Below are positions 6,784 to 12,984 of a stretch of DNA of 12,984 nt, piece after piece (position 1 is the stretch's first letter; each line of letters starts with the position of its first letter). Where the stretch lies: contig JASIKV010000430.1 of NCBI GenBank assembly GCA_030049455.1, positions 1 to 12,984 on the forward strand, given 5' to 3'. The DNA is from Terriglobia bacterium (GTDB taxonomy: Bacteria; Acidobacteriota; Terriglobia; UBA7540). Both the position numbers and the translations under genes were made by a program. The notes beneath the pieces were generated by a model. The model was not told the DNA's origin. It worked only from the letters and a program-made list of their open reading frames with translations, and made no database searches.

Positions 6784-7548
6784 ATGAATATCACGCTGAA
6801 GAATCAGGTCACACTTGTAACAGGCGGTTCACGCGGCATCGGCGCGGCAACCGTAAAGCTTTTTGCATCCACGGAAGCGAAGGTGGTCTTCAATTATCTT
6901 CACGCTGCCCGGCAGGCGCGGGAATTGGCTGCCGCCTGCGGAGGCCGCGGCCGCGTGCTTGCCGTGCGCGCCAACCTGGCGAGGGTCGCAGACGCCCAAC
7001 GCTTGGTCAAAATAACCGTCCGAACCTATGGCAGACTTGACGTCCTGGTGGCCAACGCCGGCATCTGGAATTATCCGCCGCTGCCCATTGAAAAAATGAC
7101 CGAGCAGGAATGGGACGAAATGATGGCGATCAACCTGAAGGGTGTCTATGGCGTCATCCACCACGCCGTGCCGCAGATGATCCGGCAGGGAGGCGGCAGA
7201 ATCATCGTGGTCTCTTCCACCGCCGGGCAACGCGGCGAGGCATTTCACACTCACTACGCGGCCTCCAAAGGCGGGGTAATAAGTTTGGTCAAAGGCCTCT
7301 CCACGGAGCTTGCCCCGCATCAAATCCTTGTGAACTGTGTGGCGCCGGGGTGGATCGAAACGGACATGGCGCGGCCGGTGCTGAAAAATCGCGGCATGTG
7401 CCGCAAAGCCGTTTCTGCCATTCCCCTTGGCCGGTTCGGGCGGCCGGAAGAGGTGGCGATGCCGATTCTTTTTCTGGCCTCCTCGATGGCCACCTACATG
7501 ACGGGCGAGGTCGTGAATATCAATGGAGGAAACGTTCTCTGTGGCTAA
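6784..7548 (+). CDS. Short-chain dehydrogenase/reductase, FabG-like
   Basis: A classical SDR of 254 residues that would use NAD(P)H to interconvert a ketone and an alcohol in the cytoplasm. The Rossmann signature TGGSRGIG is at 13-20, NAG at 91-93, and the catalytic set Asn117, Ser145, Tyr158 and Lys162 (YAASK) is complete. The C-terminus has VNCVAPGWIETDM, GRFGRPEEVA and the typical INGG near the end. A 3-oxoacyl-ACP reductase (FabG) role is plausible beside plsC and accD, but SDRs are too diverse to fix the substrate, so no symbol is given. The acidic residue usual after beta4 (xDV) is Asn64 here. GAGG at 6775-6778 lies five bases before ATG 6784. Confidence 0.88.
   Translation: MNITLKNQVTLVTGGSRGIGAATVKLFASTEAKVVFNYLHAARQARELAAACGGRGRVLAVRANLARVADAQRLVKITVRTYGRLDVLVANAGIWNYPPLPIEKMTEQEWDEMMAINLKGVYGVIHHAVPQMIRQGGGRIIVVSSTAGQRGEAFHTHYAASKGGVISLVKGLSTELAPHQILVNCVAPGWIETDMARPVLKNRGMCRKAVSAIPLGRFGRPEEVAMPILFLASSMATYMTGEVVNINGGNVLCG
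7526..7530 (+). promoter_or_regulatory. Ribosome binding site for the secreted protein gene, inside the SDR gene
   Basis: GGAGG, continuing AAA, lies ten bases before GTG 7541. It supports GTG as the start over ATG 7523, since initiating at 7523 would place this site inside the coding region. Confidence 0.6.
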
Positions 7549-8332
7549 ATTGGCGGCGCTGAAAAACCTTCGAATCGCTGCGGCATTTGCGCTGCTGGGT
7601 TTTTCAATTGCCGGCGCGCTGCCCGCCCAGCAGCCTGCCCCCCCGCAACTGCAATCGCACATCGACTCCCAGGCGCGGCAGATGCTGGATCGCACCATCC
7701 AGGCTCTGGGCGGGCAAGCTTTCTTAAACGCCAAATCGCTGACCTCCAAGGGCCGCGTCTTCTTTTTTCAGGACGGCGCCACTGCCGGTCTGGAACCCTA
7801 CGAGAGCTGGATGCAGTACCCCGATAAGCGCCGATTCTCTTATGGCAAAACCAAGCCTGTCATCCTGATCAACGATGGCGACAAGGGCTGGGAACTCGAT
7901 CGCTACGGCCTGATCGCCCAACCCGACCCGCAGGTTCAAAGCTGGGTTCTCTCCACGCGCTACGGTCTTGAAAACCTCTTGCGCATACGCATCAACGAGC
8001 CGGGCGTGTTGATCCAGGTCGGCAAAGTTGATTTTGTGGACAACATTCCGACCCAGGGCCTTGATATCACCGCGCTGGGAGGCATCAGCATCCGGCTGGA
8101 TTTGCATCGGCAGACCCTTCTCCCTTCGCGCATCACTTTCCGCATCAGAAACGTGAAGGAGGACGCGTGGGACGAATATTCGATCGCCTACTCGGATTTT
8201 AAATCCTTCGACGGCATCCAAACCCCCATGCACATCTATCGTTCTCTGAACGGGGAACGAATCGGCGAAACCTTCCTGAATTATGCCCATTACAACGAAG
8301 ACTACCCGTCCAATTACTTTATCGCGGAGTGA
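7541..8332 (+). CDS. Secreted protein of unrecognised function, possibly LolA/LolB-like fold
   Basis: I do not recognise a named family with certainty. From GTG 7541 the product has 263 residues. It begins with a clear Sec signal peptide: basic LKNLR, a hydrophobic core AAAFALLGFSIAGA and a probable cleavage after ALPA at about residue 29, so it should be periplasmic. The mature part starts with a short helix (QARQMLDRTIQALGGQAFLNAKSL) and then alternating strands rich in aromatic residues, with repeated acidic-aromatic turns (DKGWELDRYG, DEYSIAYSDFKSFDGIQTPMHIYRS). This resembles the lipoprotein-carrier (LolA/RseB-like) beta-sheet proteins of acidobacteria, an inference from pattern only. 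It overlaps the SDR stop by eight bases, so expression is probably coupled. Confidence 0.8.
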   Translation: MAKLAALKNLRIAAAFALLGFSIAGALPAQQPAPPQLQSHIDSQARQMLDRTIQALGGQAFLNAKSLTSKGRVFFFQDGATAGLEPYESWMQYPDKRRFSYGKTKPVILINDGDKGWELDRYGLIAQPDPQVQSWVLSTRYGLENLLRIRINEPGVLIQVGKVDFVDNIPTQGLDITALGGISIRLDLHRQTLLPSRITFRIRNVKEDAWDEYSIAYSDFKSFDGIQTPMHIYRSLNGERIGETFLNYAHYNEDYPSNYFIAE

Positions 8333-8368
8333 ATGAAACGCCGGCGAGCGCGCCCCGCCGTCCGGAGC

Positions 8369-8434
8369 TGTAGCGCGGCTGTCCTCAGCCGCGTAGCCAT
8401 CGCGGGTGGTCCCGCCGAGGCGGGACGCGCTACA
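8369..8434. repeat. Inverted pair of GTAG-led hairpins (REP/BIME-like element)
   Basis: Two imperfect palindromes face each other. On the + strand, GTAG (8370-8373) precedes CGCGGCTG-TCCT-CAGCCGCG (8374-8393, 8-bp stem). On the - strand, GTAG (complement of 8430-8433) precedes a hairpin made of CGCG, TCCCGC-CTCG-GCGGGA (8410-8425) and a closing CGCG (8401-8404). The outer ends TGTAGCGCG (8369-8377) and CGCGCTACA (8426-8434) are perfect inverted repeats. A GTAG box 5' of a palindrome, in head-to-head pairs, is the layout of REP/BIME sequences linked to RAYT transposases. No T-run follows, so it is not an obvious intrinsic terminator. Confidence 0.7.
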
Positions 8435-8491
8435 AAATTCAAACTGACCCAGGGCTCGGCTTTCCAGCCTCCAAACCGCCAGTCCTGCTTC

Positions 8492-8500
8492 TGCTATAAT
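8492..8500 (+). promoter_or_regulatory. Extended -10 promoter for hslVU
   Basis: TGCTATAAT is a perfect sigma-70 -10 hexamer (8495-8500) with the upstream TG of extended -10 promoters. No recognisable -35 box lies 16-18 bases upstream. Transcription would begin near 8507, about eleven bases before the hslV GTG. Confidence 0.6.
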
Positions 8501-8517
8501 GAACGGATGGGGCCCGC

Positions 8518-9060
8518 GTGAAGCAATCTCCGAGAATTCGCAGCACCACCATCTTGTCCGTGCGCCGGAACGGCAAATTGGCCATGGGCGGCGACGGCCA
8601 GGTCACTCTGGGCGAAAGCGTGGTGAAGCAGAAGGCGCGCAAAATCCGCCGGCTCTACAACGACAAAGTGGTAGCGGGATTTGCGGGCAGCACCGCGGAT
8701 GCGCTCTCCCTGTTTTCGCGCTTCGAACAGAAGCTCGAGGAGTATCACGGAAACCTGAGCCGCGCCGTGGTGGAGCTGGCCAAGGATTGGCGCACCGACC
8801 GCGCCCTGCGCCACCTGGAAGCCCTGCTGCTGGTGGCCGATGAAAAAAACACCTATCTGGTCAGCGGCAACGGCGACGTGATCGAGCCCGATGACGGAAT
8901 CGTGGCCATTGGTTCGGGCGGACCCTTTGCCCTGGCGGCGGCGCGCGCCCTTGCCAAGCACACGGAAATGCCCGCCCGGGAGATTGTTCAGGAAGCGATG
9001 CTGCTTGCAGGGCAAATTTGCATCTTTACCAACGACCAGATTGCCATTGAAGAAATTTAG
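8518..9060 (+). CDS. hslV: ATP-dependent protease HslUV, peptidase subunit HslV
   Basis: HslV forms the two stacked hexameric rings of the HslUV protease, with an N-terminal threonine nucleophile. The 180-residue precursor starts at GTG 8518, the only start available before the active site because an in-frame TGA lies at 8500-8502. A nine-residue propeptide (VKQSPRIRS) must be removed to expose Thr10 of TTILSVRRNGKLAMGGDGQ. Asp26 and Lys42 correspond to Asp17 and Lys33 of the mature enzyme, and AGFAGSTADA, AKDWRTDR, AIGSGGPFA and ICIFTN are all present. There is no clear Shine-Dalgarno, and a strong extended -10 box lies only 17 bases upstream, so the mRNA would be almost leaderless. hslU follows after 103 bases. 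Confidence 0.96.
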   Translation: MKQSPRIRSTTILSVRRNGKLAMGGDGQVTLGESVVKQKARKIRRLYNDKVVAGFAGSTADALSLFSRFEQKLEEYHGNLSRAVVELAKDWRTDRALRHLEALLLVADEKNTYLVSGNGDVIEPDDGIVAIGSGGPFALAAARALAKHTEMPAREIVQEAMLLAGQICIFTNDQIAIEEI

Positions 9061-9130
9061 GTTCGGCCGCAATCGGAAATCCCAAGGATGAAGTTTGAAC
9101 GAACTTAGACAATTCTCCGGCGCCGGGCTT

Positions 9131-9158
9131 AACTCTTTAACCTTTACTCTTTAGACTT
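9131..9158 (+). repeat. Pyrimidine-rich imperfect 14-base tandem repeat upstream of hslU
   Basis: AACTCTTTAACCTT (9131-9144) is followed at once by TACTCTTTAGACTT (9145-9158), matching at 11 of 14 positions and sharing ACTCTTTA. It occupies the place where a Shine-Dalgarno for ATG 9164 would be expected; none is present. Confidence 0.55.
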
Positions 9159-9163
9159 TCAAA

Positions 9164-10572
<1,409 letters not shown>

Positions 10573-10576
<4 letters not shown>

Positions 10577-11703
10577 ACACCTGTTCTCGCGCGCGGGCGG
10601 CCGCGCTCCATCGCTCCTCTCACCGCACTTGCCGGCCGGTCAGGATCCTGCAAGCGTTGACGCTGGCATCTTCCGCCGCCTGGATGTTTGGGTGCGGCGT
10701 GCAAGGCACTCCCCGGCCTCCCCGCGTGGAGCGGCCTGCGAAAATAACCAACCTTACGGCGATGCAAGTCGGCCAGGATCTGCAAATACAATTCACCCTG
10801 CCCCAACTGACGACGGAAGGCGAGCGGCTGACCAGGCCGCTGGAAATCGAAATTCTTCGCGCCCTTGCGCCTTCGGGCGCCGGCCTTTCCCGGCTTCCGG
10901 AGCCGGAGGTTTGGACGCTCCTCACGCGCCAGGAGTGGTCCCCCCACGCGAAGGACAATGTCGTTTCATATTCGCAGCACCTGACCGGAAGGGAGTACCA
11001 CGACTGGCAGGGGCAAACGCTCGTGGTGGCCGTGCGAACTCTCACGCGCGGTTTCCGCCATCGGCCGATTGAAAGCGGTTCATCCAATCGCGTCGATGTG
11101 GGAATCTACGACGTCTCCGCAGCCGTGGAAAACGTCAAGGGCGTGCTGACGGAAAAGGCCGTGGAGCTTGAATTTTCACCGCCCGCGCGGACACTCAGCG
11201 GCGGGCCCGCGCAGGACCTTGCGGGCTACCGGATCTACCGCAGTTCGTCAGGCGAGACCGGCCCATTCGAATTGCTGGGCGAGGCTCCCGCGCCTCCCTT
11301 CCGCGACACGCACTTCGAATTCGGCAAGACTTATTTCTACCAGGTCAGCGCAGTCTTCGGCGCACCCGCCCATCCGGCTTTGAGCGAGGCTTCTTCGCCT
11401 GTCAAGGTCGTGGCGCGGGATATATTTCCGCCTGCCGCGCCGCAAGGGTTGGAAGGACTGTACTCCGCGGGCGCCGTCGAACTGGTTTGGACTGCGAATA
11501 CTGAAACCGATTTGGCCGGGTACAACGTTTATCGTCTGGACGGCCAGCCGGCCCGCAAGTTGAACAAGGAACCGGTGCGAACGCCTCAATTCCGTGATTC
11601 ATCGGCCGAGCCCGGAAAGGCGTACACTTACTATGTGACTGCTCTGGATCAATCCGGGAATGAAAGCCTTCCGTCACCAAAAACGGAAGTCGAGACGAGA
11701 TGA
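10573..11703 (+). CDS. Putative lipoprotein with fibronectin type III domains
   Basis: A 376-residue protein with a basic N-terminus, a hydrophobic stretch (ILQALTLASSAAWMFG) and Cys41 followed by GVQGTPRPPRVERPAKI, a cysteine-glycine/proline-rich junction common in acidobacterial lipoproteins. The lipobox MFGC is not ideal (consensus L-A/S-G/A-C), so lipidation is probable, not certain. Three beta-rich repeats follow: about 55-175, 180-280 and 287-376. The last two carry matching DLAGYRIYRS and DLAGYNVYRL strands and Y-x-V-[ST]-A endings (YFYQVSAVF, YTYYVTALD) typical of fibronectin III. It may act in envelope adhesion or assembly; nothing shows a partner. GTG 10573 overlaps the hslU stop by four bases, tying it to a cytoplasmic protease operon. 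The N-terminus before residue 20 is uncertain. Confidence 0.82.
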
Positions 11704-11729
11704 AAGGAAAGGCGGGTGCTTAGAACTTC

Positions 11730-12203
11730 GTGACACCTTGGAAGGAAGTTGGAATCGGCGTTGCCGGCGCGGCCGCGATTGCGCTCGCGGCGATGGGCGT
11801 GTTGAAAGCGCTGCGCAGTTGGCGGCGGAAAAGTCCCGACGAAATCGAGCGCCTGCGCAGAAATGCGGTGAACGCCTGCGGGCGCATCGGTTTTGGAAGG
11901 ATTCTGGAGCTGGCCGAACCCTTTCCCGGCGGCCCCATCGGCCCGATTCTTCTTTATGAATACGAGGTGGCCGGAGTCACCTACGAGGCGGCCCAAAACG
12001 TCAGCGCCATGGCGGAGGTTGCTGCCGCCGCCCCATACCTTCCCGGTCAGACCACCAGCGTGAAATACGATCCCAAGCAGCCCACCAATTCCATCCTTGC
12101 CTGCGAAATCTGGTGCGGCATTCCTGATCTGGAACCTCAGCGCAAGGCCGCTCCCGCGCAAAAGGAACAGGACCCAAAGCCTCCGGCGGAAAAATCCTCT
12201 TAG
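11730..12203 (+). CDS. Small single-pass membrane protein, DUF3592-like
   Basis: A 157-residue protein I cannot name with certainty. GTG 11730 is the first start after an in-frame TAG at 11721-11723. Residues 7-28 (VGIGVAGAAAIALAAMGVLKAL) form one membrane segment, followed by a basic stretch SWRRK that would keep the C-terminal part in the cytoplasm by the positive-inside rule. The soluble part has GRIG...LLYEYEVAGVTYEA (51-87) and PYLPGQTTSVKYDPKQPTNSIL (102-123). This is the Y-x-Y-x-V-x-G-x-x-Y ... G-x-x-V-x-Y-[DN]-P pattern of DUF3592-type small beta-domain proteins, a resemblance and not a proven match. The tail from 132 is Pro/Lys/Gln-rich and probably disordered. It follows the lipoprotein by 26 bases. 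Confidence 0.75.
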   Translation: MTPWKEVGIGVAGAAAIALAAMGVLKALRSWRRKSPDEIERLRRNAVNACGRIGFGRILELAEPFPGGPIGPILLYEYEVAGVTYEAAQNVSAMAEVAAAAPYLPGQTTSVKYDPKQPTNSILACEIWCGIPDLEPQRKAAPAQKEQDPKPPAEKSS

Positions 12204-12329
12204 GTCAGGTGCGAAGCCCGGCAAAGCTTTCCCGCGTTTCAGCGTCTTCCCTGGCGGTTTTTGCCTATTTGCGGCCACGCTCCATGCCGCGGCCCGCCGC
12301 GCCTTTCTGCCAACTTTTTGAAAGCGCGT

Positions 12330-12345
12330 GGCTTACAGGCTTACA
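12330..12345 (+). repeat. Perfect tandem repeat of GGCTTACA
   Basis: Two adjacent copies of the octamer GGCTTACA lie 16 bases before the sigma-54-like promoter and upstream of the helical-repeat gene. It could be a regulator site or a chance duplication. Confidence 0.45.
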
Positions 12346-12360
12346 AGAAAATCGCGCGAA

Positions 12361-12376
12361 CGGAACCCGGCTTGCA
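12361..12376 (+). promoter_or_regulatory. Candidate sigma-54 (-24/-12) promoter
   Basis: CGGAACCCGGCTTGCA has the invariant GG (12362-12363) and GC (12374-12375) exactly twelve bases apart, with the flanking AC of the -24 box and the full TTGCA of the -12 box. The predicted start near 12387 would leave about 30 bases of leader, including the GAGG Shine-Dalgarno, before ATG 12417. Confidence 0.55.
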
Positions 12377-12406
12377 GTTAAAGGAAACGCAATCTTGGCC
12401 GATTTC

Positions 12407-12413
12407 GAGGTGG
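12407..12413 (+). promoter_or_regulatory. Ribosome binding site selecting ATG 12417
   Basis: GAGGTGG lies three bases before ATG 12417 (its GAGG part ends six bases before). It marks this ATG as the start, not the in-frame ATG at 12261, whose extra 52 residues lack repeat character and would span the promoter-like region. Confidence 0.7.
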
Positions 12414-12416
12414 ACA

Positions 12417-12956
12417 ATGTCCGTATCAGGGATCTCAGCAAGCAGTTCACTGAGTCAGACCGTGCAAGGGTGGCAAGTGCGCACACAAAAAGTCCAAAGC
12501 GAGTTCCAGCAACTGGGGCAGGACCTGCAAGCAGGAAACCTGACGAAAGCCCAATCCGATTTCAGCATCCTCAGCCAAAACGTCGGCAGTTCGCTGCAGG
12601 GGAACAGCGCCCTGACGCAGATGTTGGGATCGCTGGGAACGGCGCTGCAATCGGGAAACCTTTCGGCCGCCCGGCAGGCGTATACGAGCATCCAGCAGGA
12701 TGTTCAACAATCCGGGCAGGGTCAGTCGACGCAGCACCGCTCTCGCCGCAGCGGGACGAGCATTCCGTCGCCACTATCCTCCGTGGGCACGGCGCTCACG
12801 CAGGCGTTTGGAACTCTGGGGTCCGCGCTGCAATCCGGAAACCTGTCCGCCGCTCAGTCCGCCTACTCCTCGCTCGCGCAGGATCTTCAGCAGTTGAGCG
12901 CGGGAGCAGGCACGGCAGCGGGCTTGGCCGCGCAAGCCGTCAGTTTCCTGGGTTGA
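12417..12956 (+). CDS. Small protein of three helical 'LQ(S/A)GNL' repeats, function unknown
   Basis: From ATG 12417 the product has 179 residues, rich in Gln, Ser, Ala and Leu and nearly free of Cys and Trp. After a Ser-rich N-terminus it holds three related modules: 29-56 (EFQQLGQDLQAGNLTKAQSDFSILSQNV), 69-98 and 130-159. Modules two and three share xLGxALQSGNLSAAxxAY followed by QD[VL]QQ. Each looks like a helix-turn-helix hairpin of TPR/bundle type. A basic, Ser/Gly/Pro linker (99-120, QHRSRRSG) separates them. No signal peptide or membrane segment is seen. Similar small repeat proteins occur as hypotheticals in acidobacteria and some Burkholderia (recalled, not searched). A sigma-54-type promoter lies just upstream. 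The protein is complete in the window. Confidence 0.8.
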   Translation: MSVSGISASSSLSQTVQGWQVRTQKVQSEFQQLGQDLQAGNLTKAQSDFSILSQNVGSSLQGNSALTQMLGSLGTALQSGNLSAARQAYTSIQQDVQQSGQGQSTQHRSRRSGTSIPSPLSSVGTALTQAFGTLGSALQSGNLSAAQSAYSSLAQDLQQLSAGAGTAAGLAAQAVSFLG

Positions 12957-12984
12957 TGTGAACCTCTTTCGGTTTTCTTCCCTC

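Noticed and set aside
8369..8434. Intrinsic terminator reading of the paired hairpins
   Set aside because: The stems are strong enough, but no run of T follows on either strand.
8333..8521. Open frame of 62 codons between the secreted-protein gene and hslV
   Set aside because: It runs through the BIME-like hairpins and the hslV promoter, its product is Arg/Ala-rich without domain features, and its start directly follows the previous stop without a Shine-Dalgarno.
11706..11719. Second GG-N10-GC sigma-54-like spacing before the small membrane protein
   Set aside because: Only one T precedes the GC and the -24 box fits poorly; the predicted start would fall on the start codon, so chance in a G-rich stretch is likelier.
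12209..12961. 250-codon + strand frame overlapping the helical-repeat gene
   Set aside because: The product is Arg/Pro/Ala-rich and shapeless, while the alternative frame has three clear repeats and a good ribosome binding site.

Overview
This window looks like a piece of the core chromosome of a GC-rich, free-living Gram-negative bacterium, most likely an acidobacterium. That assignment is inferred from the ribosomal protein L21/L27-obgE-nadD-rsfS-rlmH block, the adjacent accD-folC pair, the HslV with a short propeptide ending just before TTIL, and the lipoprotein that follows hslU. No phage, plasmid, IS element, tRNA, rRNA or CRISPR array is visible. Every gene lies on the + strand and packing is tight: no gap exceeds about 215 bases. 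The longest are 12204-12416 and 8333-8517, and both hold candidate regulatory or repeat elements.

Bases 1-3099 form a ribosome and growth block: the 3' end of rplU, then rpmA, obgE (ribosome-assembly GTPase), nadD (NAD synthesis), rsfS (ribosome silencing) and rlmH (23S rRNA methylation). obgE/nadD and nadD/rsfS overlap by four bases (GTGA and ATGA), which suggests translational coupling. Bases 3117-5902 carry an isolated corrinoid adenosyltransferase (cobO), accD (malonyl-CoA for fatty acids) and folC (folate polyglutamylation).

Bases 5959-8332 hold a PlsC-type acyltransferase, a FabG-like SDR reductase, and a secreted protein of unrecognised function whose start overlaps the reductase. accD, plsC and the reductase could all serve lipid synthesis. 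Next comes a 66-bp inverted pair of hairpins, each preceded by GTAG, the layout of REP/BIME elements mobilised by RAYT transposases. It lies just upstream of hslV.

Bases 8518-11703 are hslV and hslU (the ATP-dependent HslUV protease) followed by a fibronectin-III lipoprotein coupled to hslU by a GTGA overlap. A perfect extended -10 box (TGCTATAAT) sits 17 bases before the hslV GTG, so the transcript would start almost at the start codon. The right end has a small membrane-anchored protein and then a 179-residue protein built from three helical repeats, preceded by a good match to a sigma-54 (-24/-12) promoter. That promoter and repeat protein, together with the BIME-like element, are the least ordinary parts of the window. 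The rest is housekeeping, with some non-consensus residues in conserved motifs of Obg, AccD, RlmH, NadD and CobO.
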